The notes under the pieces: model-generated
Told to the model about the DNA's origin: nothing
Seen by the model: only the letters and a program-made list of their open reading frames with translations
Database searches by the model: none
Made by a program: the position numbers and the translations under genes
In this document: positions 25,784 through 33,836 of the stretch, piece by piece
How positions within the stretch are numbered: position 1 is the stretch's first letter
Layout of the letters: each line of letters begins with the position of its first letter
From: Flavobacterium anhuiense
Lineage (GTDB): Bacteria > Bacteroidota > Bacteroidia > Flavobacteriales > Flavobacteriaceae
Length of the DNA: 64,000 nt
NCBI RefSeq assembly: GCF_004151235.1
Contig: NZ_JUIV01000013.1
Coordinates: 1 to 64,000, forward strand
Reading direction: 5' to 3'

Positions 25784-28402
25784 TTAAAATTTAAAATTAT
25801 AAGAAACCCCAGGAACAATTCCGAAAATAGAAAGTCTTCTGGTTTCATTTGCTCCCGTATCTTCATTGGTTGTAAAACTCATAGAAGCAGCATTTTTTCT
25901 ATTGTAAATATTGTAAAGGCTAAATACCCAATAGCTTTGCCATCCTTTCTTTTTGTCTGGTTTAGGAGTATAAGTTGCTGCAACATCCAAATGATGGAAA
26001 AGCGGTAAACGGTTTTCATTTCGCAGAGAATAATTAGGAATATGAATACCCCCCATTTCATAATAGCCATTTGCATACGTTACTGGCTGGCCAGATTGTA
26101 AAGTGAAATTTCCGTTAAAAGACCATTTCGGATTCAATTCATAACTTCCCACAATGCTCAGATTATGCAATTTGTCATAACCAGATAAATACCAGTCACC
26201 GTTTGCAATTCCAGGTTCTTCAGGAGTTCTTCCTGGAGTTTTTTGTTCAGCACGAGATAAAGTATAAGAAACCCATCCGGTAAAAACGCCAGTGTTTTTT
26301 CTGAATAACAATTCTAAACCATACGATCTGGCTTTTCCGTTTAAAATAACCTGCTCAATATTGTTGTTAGCCAAAACATCAGCGCCGTCAATATAGTCAA
26401 TACGATTTTGAACATTTTTATAAAATAATTCGGTTTCTAAAGAGTAATCTCCGTCTTTGAAATTTCTGAAATAACCCATCGCATACTGATCCAAAAGTTG
26501 AGGTTTTGTAAAAGGTCCGCTTGGCGTCCAGATGCTCATTGGCAGAGGAGACTGGGTGTTTGATAAAATATGAATGTACTGCGCCATTCTGTTGTAACTT
26601 GCTTTTATAGAAGTTTCGTCGTTAAAGGCATAAGACAAGGCAGCTCGAGGTTCAAAATTATTAAACTTGCTGATGGTTTTTCCTTTTCCGTACGAAATGC
26701 TTCCGTTTGGAGTTCCTTCTTCATAAATTTTATACAACGGATTGTATACAACTGCTTGACCATTTTCGTAAGTGCTAATAGTTTCGTCTCCTAAACGATA
26801 AAACATGCTGTAACGAAGTCCGTATCGGAAATTCAGTTTCTCTGTAATCTGATTTTCAAAATCAACAAAGGCAGAAGCTTCTAGAGCATATTTTTTATCC
26901 AATTGCATATAATTAAACTGAGAATCTGGAGAAGTCGGTTTTACAACTCCAGGATTGAAATTATAGTACAAACCATCAATTCCGTAATTGATTTTAAACT
27001 TCTCAGATTGCTGGAAATTCCAATTGTATTTCAATCCGTAACTCGCAATATTGCTGTCCCATTTAAAACTTTCAATCGGAATTTCTAAATTAAATCTATA
27101 ATCGCTGTAGAAAGTAGATAAATTACTGTTTACACGATCAGAAAATTTATGTTTCCAGCTCAAAATACCCATTGTGCTTCCGTAAGTGCTGGCAAAACGA
27201 TCATTTATGTCGAATAAATCATTGCCAAAATAACCGGAAAAAGACAGCGAATTCTTGGCATTAAAGCGATAATTTAATTTAGCATTCAAATCATAAAACA
27301 TGGCAGAGTTGTTATTATCTGCCAGTTTCATGAACAAATGCGCGTACGAAGCTCGTCCGGAAAGGATGAACGAACCTTTTTCTTTTTGCAACGGACCTTG
27401 AACTAAAAGACGGCTCGAAATGATTCCGATTCCTCCATTTACTTTATATTCTTCAAAGTCTCCCGTTTGTTGCGTAACATCTAAAACAGAAGAAACACGT
27501 CCTCCAAATTTTGACGGGATTCCTCCTTTATACAAATCTAAACCGTTAACAATGTCGGCATTAAAAATAGAAAAGAACCCAAACATGTGTGAATCGGCGT
27601 AAACCGGAGCGCCATCCAAAAGAATCAGATTCTGATCGGCAGCACCACCTCGGACATTAAACCCCGAAGAAGCTTCTCCCGCATTGGTAACTCCAGGCAA
27701 AGTCAAAATTGATTTTAACGGATCTGGTTCGCCCATTGCAACAGGAATTTTTTTGATTTCCTGCATTGAAAGCTTGTTAACACTCATTTGAGTGGTTTTA
27801 ATATCAACTGCTTTATTGTTCATTACGATGACTTCTCCCAACTGCTGGCTGTCTGAATCTATATTGAAGTTCACTTTGGTATCGTCTGAAACAGAAACAC
27901 GTTTTTCTTCATTTTTAAATCCAACATAGCTCACCTGTACGGTATAACTTCCGTTTGGGACATCAATACTGTATTTTCCATTAGCATCCGTTACAACACC
28001 AGTTTCCAGTTCTTTAATAAAAACATTGGCGCCAATAACAGGCTGTCTTTCGTCATCATAAACGTGCCCCGTCAGCTTGCTTTTTTTTTTGGTCGGCTTC
28101 TGAGTTTGAGCTTTCTGTTTTACAAAAATATTGCTCCCAACTATAGAAAATTGTACAATCGAAGTTTGGTTCAATTCCGTAATAAGCTTGCTCATTTCGA
28201 TATTCTTATACGTGTTTTTTTGCGTAAAATACTTTTTATTGGTATCTATCTGATCTGTAAAAGCAAATTTAAAATCGGTTTGACTTTCGATCTGTTTGAA
28301 GAATTCTTTTAAAGTTACATTTTGATCTACAGTTACTGTGACGCTCTGGGCAGACATACCTAAACTGAATAAAAAAAAGCACGCTGAAATTATATGCTTC
28401 AT
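25784..28402 (-). CDS. FecA-type TonB-dependent receptor with STN signalling domain
   Basis: The 872-residue outer-membrane protein has a signal peptide ending GMSAQ. A secretin/TonB short N-terminal (STN) domain (~20-95, FFKQIESQTDFKFAFT) is used for transmembrane signalling to FecR-type anti-sigma factors. A carboxypeptidase-regulatory-like repeat (~110-190) follows, then the plug (ALPGVTNAGEASSGFNVRGGAADQNLILLDGAPVY, shown here in part only by its hallmarks VRGG and LDGAPVY). The barrel ends GVSYNFKF. The STN domain and the sigma/anti-sigma genes upstream mark it as an inducible uptake system. The substrate may be an iron chelate or a glycan and is not readable. Confidence 0.93.
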   Translation of the reverse strand: MKHIISACFFLFSLGMSAQSVTVTVDQNVTLKEFFKQIESQTDFKFAFTDQIDTNKKYFTQKNTYKNIEMSKLITELNQTSIVQFSIVGSNIFVKQKAQTQKPTKKKSKLTGHVYDDERQPVIGANVFIKELETGVVTDANGKYSIDVPNGSYTVQVSYVGFKNEEKRVSVSDDTKVNFNIDSDSQQLGEVIVMNNKAVDIKTTQMSVNKLSMQEIKKIPVAMGEPDPLKSILTLPGVTNAGEASSGFNVRGGAADQNLILLDGAPVYADSHMFGFFSIFNADIVNGLDLYKGGIPSKFGGRVSSVLDVTQQTGDFEEYKVNGGIGIISSRLLVQGPLQKEKGSFILSGRASYAHLFMKLADNNNSAMFYDLNAKLNYRFNAKNSLSFSGYFGNDLFDINDRFASTYGSTMGILSWKHKFSDRVNSNLSTFYSDYRFNLEIPIESFKWDSNIASYGLKYNWNFQQSEKFKINYGIDGLYYNFNPGVVKPTSPDSQFNYMQLDKKYALEASAFVDFENQITEKLNFRYGLRYSMFYRLGDETISTYENGQAVVYNPLYKIYEEGTPNGSISYGKGKTISKFNNFEPRAALSYAFNDETSIKASYNRMAQYIHILSNTQSPLPMSIWTPSGPFTKPQLLDQYAMGYFRNFKDGDYSLETELFYKNVQNRIDYIDGADVLANNNIEQVILNGKARSYGLELLFRKNTGVFTGWVSYTLSRAEQKTPGRTPEEPGIANGDWYLSGYDKLHNLSIVGSYELNPKWSFNGNFTLQSGQPVTYANGYYEMGGIHIPNYSLRNENRLPLFHHLDVAATYTPKPDKKKGWQSYWVFSLYNIYNRKNAASMSFTTNEDTGANETRRLSIFGIVPGVSYNFKF

Positions 28403-28463
28403 GAAATTTTGTATTTTTGAATATTATTAAATGGAATAACTTCGTGTTATCCTGAAAATTAGG

Positions 28464-28492
28464 AGGATGTGTAGTTTAGCGGCTTACATCCT
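28464..28492 (-). other. Small intercistronic hairpin between anti-sigma and receptor genes
   Basis: 7-base arms AGGATGT and ACATCCT with a 15-base loop lie between the FecR-like and TonB receptor genes. There is no T-run, so it is not a plain terminator; it could tune mRNA processing or attenuation. Weak evidence. Confidence 0.3.
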
Positions 28493-28502
28493 TTCTTGTT
28501 TT

Positions 28503-29345
28503 TTATTGAAAAGTGATCTGTTTTAAATCTTCATTTATTTCAAAGTTTAGGTTATACATTTCGGATAGTAATTGTACAATTGTTTTTAAATCTTCTCTTT
28601 TATTGATTCGGATAGTGATTTTCTGATCGAGATTCTCTTTCGGAATATTGACTTTATAACCATAGTTTTCTTCGATATATTGACTGATAACAGACAATTT
28701 TTCGTTATCAAAATCTATAAAACGGCTAAATTCTGATACTGAAGCAGTTTGGTTTCCGTATGTAAATTTTTCTCCCGGTTTCAAAATCCATTTTTGGTTT
28801 TGGCCTTTTACATTCATTTGAACACTTCCTTCAAAAAGCTCAACAGTCACTTGTTCGTTTTCAGTTTCTTTAACTATAAAAGAAGTTCCTAAAACAGTCG
28901 TTGTGGTTTCGTCACAAAAAACCTGAAAAGGATGCTGCTTGTCTTTCTTTACTTTAAAATAAGCTTCACCGTCAATTTGAATTTTTCTGTTTAAAGTAAA
29001 ATTTGCTCCGTAAGAAATTTTAGAGTTCGGACTCAATTCTACTTTTGAGCTGTCTGGTAAAACGACGTATTTTATAGTTGAGGTTTTATTTTCAATTACA
29101 TTTTCGGCTAGAACAACATTTTCAGCAGTTGGGTCTTGGTTAAAATAAATTCCAGTTCCAATAAGTGCAAAAAGTAAAACTGAAGCCGCCGCATAAAGAT
29201 GCCAAGGCTTATATTTTCTTTTCTTCTTAGAAAATGTTTTAGCATGAAATTGTTTCCACGAAGCTTCTTTATCGCTGTCGGAATGAGATAGGGGAGATTC
29301 TTCCCATAACTTTTTAAATTCTTCGTCAAATTTCTCCTGATCCAT
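28503..29345 (-). CDS. FecR-like anti-sigma factor
   Basis: The 280-residue protein has a cytoplasmic N-terminal stretch (about 1-45), one transmembrane helix (YAAASVLLFALIGTGIYF, about 48-66) and a periplasmic FecR domain (VVLPDSSKVELSPNSKISY, VTVELFEGSVQM). The C-terminal DUF4974-type domain ends IVQLLSEMYNLNFEINEDLKQITFQ. It should hold the ECF sigma factor inactive until the receptor's STN domain signals. It is in the operon with sigma upstream and receptor downstream. Confidence 0.92.
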   Translation of the reverse strand: MDQEKFDEEFKKLWEESPLSHSDSDKEASWKQFHAKTFSKKKRKYKPWHLYAAASVLLFALIGTGIYFNQDPTAENVVLAENVIENKTSTIKYVVLPDSSKVELSPNSKISYGANFTLNRKIQIDGEAYFKVKKDKQHPFQVFCDETTTTVLGTSFIVKETENEQVTVELFEGSVQMNVKGQNQKWILKPGEKFTYGNQTASVSEFSRFIDFDNEKLSVISQYIEENYGYKVNIPKENLDQKITIRINKREDLKTIVQLLSEMYNLNFEINEDLKQITFQ

Positions 29346-29357
29346 TTTTCTTAGATA

Positions 29358-29567
29358 TTAAATAATTTGACAATGAAAACCTTGTTTGGTAAAAACGCCG
29401 TAAACCATTTCTTTAATGTCTCTGTTAGTTTCTATTTTAAGGATGTTTTCGCGTCCCTGGCGATCAAAGTTTATGATACAGTCAGAAATGACAAACTGAA
29501 GATAAGCTACAAGCAAGCTTGCATCTTTCTTTGTTTTTACATTAGTTTTATACGCTTCGATATGCAT
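29358..29567 (-). CDS. Small HMA-fold-like protein lacking CxxC, between sigma and anti-sigma genes
   Basis: From the ATG at 29567 the product is 69 residues, starting MHIEAYKTNVKTKKDASLL. A longer frame to 29672 would run into the sigma gene and lacks a good start. The strand-helix-strand pattern with YKTNV, INFDRQ, ENILKIET and FHCQII matches the protein at 18966-19175, and both resemble ferredoxin-fold HMA domains without the metal-binding cysteines. Its position between the ECF sigma and FecR genes suggests a regulatory accessory role. No function is established. Confidence 0.65.
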   Translation of the reverse strand: MHIEAYKTNVKTKKDASLLVAYLQFVISDCIINFDRQGRENILKIETNRDIKEMVYGVFTKQGFHCQII

Positions 29568-29613
29568 TTTTAGTTCTTGTTTTTTAGTATAACAAACGAG
29601 AACTAAAAAGTTC

Positions 29614-30135
29614 CTAATGGTTTTCGATTTTTTTTCGAATAAATTTACTGGCGAGATAAATATGATTGGCAATGGTCTTTTCAGAAAGATCCGTTATTTC
29701 TGCAATCTCTTTATAGCTAAGGTTTTCCAGTTTGTGTAAAGTGAATATTTTTTGCTGCTGTTCTGGAAGCTGATTAATGAAATTTTGAAGTTTTTCTTGT
29801 CTTTCTTCAAAAATTCCTGAATCACTTTCTTCATCTAGCATTTCAACTTGAGAAGGATCAAGCTGTATTATTTTATTCTCTCTGTTAACATGATTGATTA
29901 TAATGTTTTTGCAGATAACAAATATCTGTTTGTCAAACAGCACCTCTTCGTTAAGCAATTCTCTTTTGTTATATAATCTAATGAAAGTTTCCTGAACAAA
30001 ATCTTCGGGAGTAAATACAGAAGAATTGAATCGTTTGGCAATATTTATAAGTTTATCGTAATAGCTAAAGTAAACTTCTTTGAAAGCTGCTTCATTACCT
30101 TTTTTTAAACTTAAAATAAATTTTTTATTGTCCAT
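29614..30135 (-). CDS. ECF-type RNA polymerase sigma factor (FecI-like)
   Basis: The 173-residue protein has sigma region 2 (residues ~8-75, AFKEVYFSYYDKLINIAKRF, with PEDFVQETFIRLYNKR) and region 4 (~115-170, INQLPEQQQKIFTLHKLENLSYKEIAEITDLSEKTIANHIYLA). It directs RNA polymerase to the receptor operon when released from the FecR-like protein. The gene order sigma, small protein, anti-sigma, receptor, DUF4249 is all on one strand. Confidence 0.93.
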   Translation of the reverse strand: MDNKKFILSLKKGNEAAFKEVYFSYYDKLINIAKRFNSSVFTPEDFVQETFIRLYNKRELLNEEVLFDKQIFVICKNIIINHVNRENKIIQLDPSQVEMLDEESDSGIFEERQEKLQNFINQLPEQQQKIFTLHKLENLSYKEIAEITDLSEKTIANHIYLASKFIRKKIENH

Positions 30136-30301
30136 AACGAAAATATCGCGACTAGCTTCCTAGTCTAAACTCATAGGTTTCAATATTATTGTACTCAGAA
30201 ATTGAGTAATATTAATCAGGAATGTAATAAGTTACAAAGAACCGTAATTTAATCCAAGATTTGACGCTTTTGTAGATTAAATGTTACAATTTATTTCAAA
30301 T

Positions 30302-30332
30302 AAAAACCCCTTAACAGAAATGTCAAGGGTTC
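30302..30332 (-). terminator. Terminator downstream of the GNAT pseudogene
   Basis: On the minus strand AACCCTTGACATTTCTGTTAAGGGGTTTTT is a stem-loop followed by a T-run. Confidence 0.7.
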
Positions 30333-30361
30333 TACTTTTTTTGTTTTTTGATTCTATTAAT

Positions 30362-30716
30362 CTAAAAATTAATGTTTAGCAGCATTTGAATGTCTACTCT
30401 GTCATAAGAAGAAGAGATGCCTGTTATTTCTTTAAAACCTAATTTCTCATACAGTTTAATAGCAGGTTTTAGTTTAGTGTTGCTTTCTAGATAAATTTTA
30501 GAAGCTCCTTTGTCTGCAGCCCATTTAATTGCCGATTGAGCCAGTAATAATCCGACACCTTTTCCTTGCGCTTTTGGACTTACAGCCATTTTTGCCAATT
30601 CGTAATCATACTCTTTTCCGTCACTTTTAATTAAAGCGCAAACACCTAAAACAATAAAACTTTTTTTGATACTCAGGTTTATAAGTTACTATTTCTACTT
30701 GATCTTTATTTTTCAT
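30362..30716 (-). pseudogene. Decayed GNAT acetyltransferase
   Basis: A start at 30716 begins MKNKDQVEIVTYKPEYQK and then breaks. One extra A in a run of seven shifts the frame; with six A the reading would continue SFIVLGVCALIKSDGKEYDYELAKMAV. The rest, MAVSPKAQGKGVGLLLAQSAI and the tail LKPAIKLYEKLGFKEI, is the normal acetyl-CoA-binding core. Compared with full-length relatives, about 40-50 codons between YKPEYQ and GVCALI are missing. There are therefore two lesions, an internal deletion and a homopolymer frameshift, and the second could be a sequencing error. The remaining ATG-initiated part at 30598 (78 residues) could still be translated, but it lacks the N-terminal half of the fold. 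Confidence 0.7.
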
Positions 30717-30747
30717 AATACATTAAATACTGTTTTATTACGCCCGT

Positions 30748-30790
30748 CTTAAAAAAAGAAAATCCTTGAACATTTATTTATTCAAGGACA
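30748..30790 (-). terminator. Terminator after the 86-residue gene
   Basis: 8-base arms TCCTTGAA (30763-30770) and TTCAAGGA (30781-30788), with a minus-strand T-run beyond. Confidence 0.75.
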
Positions 30791-30813
30791 TTTAATTTAA
30801 AGACTGTAAAGTT

Positions 30814-31074
30814 CTATTGTTGATTTTCTTTTTCCAAATCTGCAGCTGAGATCTGATCTAAGATATTGGTCTGATTTGGCGAAATGTAATTTTTGTTTTC
30901 AGTAACCTGTTCTTTCTTAAAAAGAAGGTCTAGTGCATTGTAAAGCTTTAATAAAACATCTTTGTCCTCTTTTTTAATATCTAAAGCAGAATTGAAATTA
31001 AAAACATAATTATTTGAATTGCGTACTTCTACTTTGATTGTTTTAGATGTGATTTTAAATTTTACTATGTCCAT
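30814..31074 (-). CDS. Small hypothetical protein (86 aa)
   Basis: A soluble, Lys/Asn-rich product with three short strands (VKFKITSKTIKVEVR, NYVFNFNSALDI) and a helical middle, ending in DQISAADLEKENQQ. There is no signal peptide or membrane segment. No family is recognised. The own terminator and clean frame support it being a gene. It lies between the GNAT pseudogene and tRNA-Met. Confidence 0.55.
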   Translation of the reverse strand: MDIVKFKITSKTIKVEVRNSNNYVFNFNSALDIKKEDKDVLLKLYNALDLLFKKEQVTENKNYISPNQTNILDQISAADLEKENQQ

Positions 31075-31148
31075 GTTCTGTGTAAATTACTTGTTGCAAG
31101 ATACTAATTTAATAAAATCTGTACTTAAAGAAGGGTTAATTTAAATAA

Positions 31149-31180
31149 AAAACCCTTAAACATTTCTGTTTAAGGGTTTT
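31149..31180 (-). terminator. Terminator of the tRNA-Met gene
   Basis: Perfect 14-base arms (31149-31162 and 31167-31180) with a 4-base loop, 11 bases past the tRNA 3' end on the minus strand. Confidence 0.9.
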
Positions 31181-31190
31181 ACCTTCTAAG

Positions 31191-31264
31191 TAGCGAGGAC
31201 GGGAGTTGAACCCGTGACCTCAGGGTTATGAATCCTGCGCTCTAACCAACTGAGCTACCTCGCC
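31191..31264 (-). tRNA. tRNA-Met (anticodon CAT)
   Basis: The 74-base cloverleaf reads GGCGAGG...CCTCGCT in the acceptor stem (with a G.U pair at the first position), GCTC/GAGC D-arm, anticodon loop TTCATAA and T-arm ACGGG-TTCAACT-CCCGT. CCA is not encoded. The acceptor G1.U72 pair differs from the unpaired C1-A72 feature of initiator tRNA, so this is likely the elongator. An A-C mismatch lies at the top of the anticodon stem. Confidence 0.95.
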
Positions 31265-31365
31265 TGGACTGCTATCATGAATTCCTGATTGCGGGTGCAA
31301 AGATAGAAATAATATTAAAGCACGCAAGCATAAAATGAAGAAAAAAAAATATTTTTAAAAATGCA

Positions 31366-31394
31366 TTGTTTTTGGACATATATTCTTATATTTC
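31366..31394 (+). promoter_or_regulatory. Probable promoter of the START-like gene
   Basis: TTG (31366-31368) and TATATTTC (31387-31394) with an 18-base spacer; the last base of the -7 box departs from consensus. Confidence 0.45.
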
Positions 31395-31414
31395 GAAAAA
31401 AATTAAAGTAGCAC

Positions 31415-31807
31415 ATGGAGTCAAAAATACGTTACGAAATCGAGTTTCCGATTAATTCTTCGCCACAATTATTGTATCAATATATATCAACACCGTCAGG
31501 TTTACAAGAATGGTTTGCTGACAATGTTAATTCGAGAGGTGAATTTTTTACTTTTATCTGGAATGATTCGCAAGAGAGAGCACGTTTAGCTTCAAAGAAA
31601 TCTGGGGAAAAAGTAAAGTTTAAATGGGTTGATGACAGCAGTAAGGATACTGAGTATTTTTTCGAACTCCATATTTTAGTTGACGAATTAACTAAAGATG
31701 TATCGCTTATGGTGGTAGATTTTGCTGAAAAAGAAGAATTAGGCGAAGCTAAACAATTGTGGGAGAACCAGATCTCAGATCTAAAACATCTTATAGGTTC
31801 GGTTTAG
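31415..31807 (+). CDS. START-like (SRPBCC superfamily) small protein
   Basis: The 130-residue protein has the helix-grip pattern of AHSA1/START-like domains: YEIEFPINSSPQLLYQYISTPSGLQEWFADNV, FIWNDSQERARLASKKSGEKVKFKW, and a long C-terminal helix ending in QISDLKHLIGSV. It has no signal peptide. Small-molecule or peptide binding is typical for the fold, but the ligand is unknown. It is conserved next to the class IV aminotransferase gene in flavobacteria. Confidence 0.85.
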   Translation: MESKIRYEIEFPINSSPQLLYQYISTPSGLQEWFADNVNSRGEFFTFIWNDSQERARLASKKSGEKVKFKWVDDSSKDTEYFFELHILVDELTKDVSLMVVDFAEKEELGEAKQLWENQISDLKHLIGSV

Positions 31808-31827
31808 TAAAAGTCTATTTTATACCT

Positions 31828-31835
31828 TATATTTG
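31828..31835 (+). promoter_or_regulatory. -7 box before the aminotransferase gene
   Basis: TATATTTG fits TAnnTTTG. Transcripts would begin inside the following hairpin, so promoter and terminator overlap. Confidence 0.5.
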
Positions 31836-31860
31836 CCCTGAACAAAATTCAGGGTTTTTT
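31836..31860 (+). terminator. Terminator of the START-like gene
   Basis: CCCTGAA (31836-31842) and TTCAGGG (31848-31854) are perfect arms followed by a T-run, two bases from the next start codon. Confidence 0.75.
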
Positions 31861-31861
31861 T

Positions 31862-32698
31862 ATGATTAATTTTAACGGAAACATAGGGAAAGAGGATAAT
31901 ATACTAACTCTAAATCGTGCCTTTTTGTATGGTGACGGAATATTTGAAACGGTAAAAATTGTCAACGGAAAAATCTTGTTTCTTGAAGATCATTATTTTA
32001 GGCTAATGGCTTCTATGCGTGTGGTTAGAATGATGATTCCTATGGATTTTACAATGGAATATTTTGAAGAGCAGATTCTTAATTTGGTAAACGAACAAGG
32101 AATTGCAGCTTCGGCACGTGCAAGAATTACCGTTTTTAGAAATGATGGCGGTTTATATCTTCCAAAAAGCAATGATATTTCATTCTTAATCAATGCCATT
32201 TCGCTTGGAAATAAATCTTACTCTATAAATACAAACGAATACGAAGTAGATTTGTATAAAGACTTCTACGTGACAAAACAATTATTATCATCTCTTAAAA
32301 CGACTAATAAGATGATTAATATAACAGGAAGTATCTATGCGAATGAAAATGATCTTGCAAATTGTATTTTACTGAACGACAGTAAAAATGTTGTAGAAGC
32401 ACTTCAGGGCAATATTTTTATGGTAACGGGCAATAAGCTTATTACACCTCCGGTTTCAGAAGGTGCTTTAAACGGTATTATGCGTAAACAAATTATAGCG
32501 CTGGCTAAAAAAGTAGAAGGCATAGAAGTAGTAGAAGAAGTAATTTCGCCGTTTGATCTTCAAAAAGCAGATGAATTATTTCTGACAAATGTAATCACAG
32601 GGATACAGCCGATAACTAAATATCGAAAAAAGGAGTTTAAAACAAATTTGGCGCATTTATTAGTGCAGAAACTAAATGAATCCATCTCTGAAAATTAA
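31862..32698 (+). CDS. Class IV PLP-dependent aminotransferase (IlvE/PabC-like)
   Basis: The 278-residue protein carries the fold-type IV signature. LNRAFLYGDGIFETVKI is at the N-terminus, a Lys in SLKTTNKM (about residue 145) is the probable Schiff-base lysine, and ISPFDLQKADELFLTNVITGIQPI is near the C-terminus. Members are branched-chain aminotransferases, D-amino-acid aminotransferases or aminodeoxychorismate lyase (PabC); size and the N-terminal motif fit PabC-like best. The product end overlaps the convergent yqgE gene by four bases. Confidence 0.85.
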   Translation: MINFNGNIGKEDNILTLNRAFLYGDGIFETVKIVNGKILFLEDHYFRLMASMRVVRMMIPMDFTMEYFEEQILNLVNEQGIAASARARITVFRNDGGLYLPKSNDISFLINAISLGNKSYSINTNEYEVDLYKDFYVTKQLLSSLKTTNKMINITGSIYANENDLANCILLNDSKNVVEALQGNIFMVTGNKLITPPVSEGALNGIMRKQIIALAKKVEGIEVVEEVISPFDLQKADELFLTNVITGIQPITKYRKKEFKTNLAHLLVQKLNESISEN

Positions 32699-33255
32699 TT
32701 CAGATATGGATTTTCTGGTGCATTAGACCATATAAGATAATCGCCGCCAAGCTCAATAATCTGCTCTTTCCAAAAATGAGTAGTAGATTTTCCGATAATT
32801 TTATTTTTATAATTATTATCAGCAATAATCCAAGAGTTTCCTTGCATCTCATTCTCAAGCTGATTTTCTTCCCAGCCGGTATAACCTAAGAAAAAACGAA
32901 TGTTGTTTTTACTAATAGATCCGTTGTTTATTAGGTCTTTGGTGGACTCAAAATCGCCTCCCCAATAAATTCCATTTGAAATCTCAACACTGTTTGGGAT
33001 TAAATCAGGAATATTGTGAATAAAATAAAGGTTGTCTTGTTCTACAGGGCCGCCGTTATATATCTTAAAGTTAGCATCAATCTCGGGAATCAAGTCATTA
33101 ATAGTATATTTTAACGGCTTGTTAATTATAAAACCTATTGATCCTTCTTTGTTATGGTCTGCTAATAAAATTACCGATCTGTTAAAAGATAAATCTCCAA
33201 TTATTGAAGGCTCGGCAATAAGCAGGTGTCCTTTTTTTAATTTTTCTGAAATCAT
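32695..33255 (-). CDS. YqgE/AlgH family protein (UPF0301)
   Basis: From the ATG at 33255 the protein is 186 residues, the usual size. A frame opening at 33324 would add 23 odd residues. The start MISEKLKKGHLLIAEPSIIGDLSFNRSVILL and later GFIINKPL, IYNGGPVEQD and GYTGWEENQLENEM are hallmark motifs. The family is widely conserved; the molecular role is not settled. It converges on the aminotransferase gene. Confidence 0.93.
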   Translation of the reverse strand: MISEKLKKGHLLIAEPSIIGDLSFNRSVILLADHNKEGSIGFIINKPLKYTINDLIPEIDANFKIYNGGPVEQDNLYFIHNIPDLIPNSVEISNGIYWGGDFESTKDLINNGSISKNNIRFFLGYTGWEENQLENEMQGNSWIIADNNYKNKIIGKSTTHFWKEQIIELGGDYLIWSNAPENPYLN

Positions 33256-33328
33256 ACGGTTACAATTTTTATTAAATTTAATCATAAAAAAATTAAAATC
33301 ACAAAAAAAATCGTTAAACCGCATAAAA

Positions 33329-33350
33329 AAACCTTCCAGAAGGAAGGTTT
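33329..33350 (-). terminator. Terminator of the HU gene
   Basis: AAACCTTCC and GGAAGGTTT arms around a 4-base loop, followed on the minus strand by a T-run. Confidence 0.85.
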
Positions 33351-33383
33351 TAATTATATTATAAGTTTAGAGAACTTTCTTAC

Positions 33384-33656
33384 TTAGTTCACTGCACCTT
33401 CTAATTCAGCACCAGCTTTAAATTTTACAACGTTTTTAGCTGCGATTTTGATAGTTTTTCCTGTTTGAGGGTTTCTACCGTCTCTAGCAGCTCTTGAAGA
33501 TACTGACCATGATCCAAAACCTACTAATGAAACTCTTCCACCTTTTTTCAAAGTAGTTCCTACATTACCTAAAAAAGACTCTAAAGCTAATTTCGCCGCA
33601 GCTTTTGTAATTCCTGCATCAGCAGCGATAGCATCGATTAATTCTGATTTGTTCAT
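33384..33656 (-). CDS. HU family DNA-binding protein
   Basis: The 90-residue histone-like protein has the full HU fold, with MNKSELIDAIAADAGITKAAA, a VGFGSWSV turn, the arm RAARDGRNPQTGKTIKI and the ending VVKFKAGAELEGAVN. It binds and bends DNA in the nucleoid. A well-formed promoter lies upstream. Confidence 0.97.
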   Translation of the reverse strand: MNKSELIDAIAADAGITKAAAKLALESFLGNVGTTLKKGGRVSLVGFGSWSVSSRAARDGRNPQTGKTIKIAAKNVVKFKAGAELEGAVN

Positions 33657-33700
33657 AATAATTAGTTATTAATTGTTGGTTAAAAAAAATTGTTAATACA

Positions 33701-33730
33701 CAAATTTAGTAGGAAATCCGTTGCGTGCAA
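33701..33730 (-). promoter_or_regulatory. Consensus promoter of the HU gene
   Basis: TTG (33728-33730), a 19-base spacer and TAAATTTG (33701-33708) on the minus strand match the Bacteroidetes TTG-N19-TAnnTTTG pattern exactly, 45 bases before the start codon. Confidence 0.75.
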
Positions 33731-33836
33731 GTGTTTTCTTTATTTTTAGCAAAAATTGTTGATAACTTGCTTTTTTTGTTCATAAAGAGTGTTGTTTGTC
33801 GATGAAAAACAAGTACAAACCCCTGTTTTACTGACG

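Noticed and set aside
25780..25866. Upstream start of the DUF4249 gene at 25866
   Set aside because: It overlaps the TonB receptor coding region and lacks a signal sequence; the start at 25779 gives a proper lipoprotein signal.
31191..31264. tRNA-Met as an attachment site of an integrated element
   Set aside because: No integrase, no direct repeat of the tRNA 3' end, and flanking genes look chromosomal.
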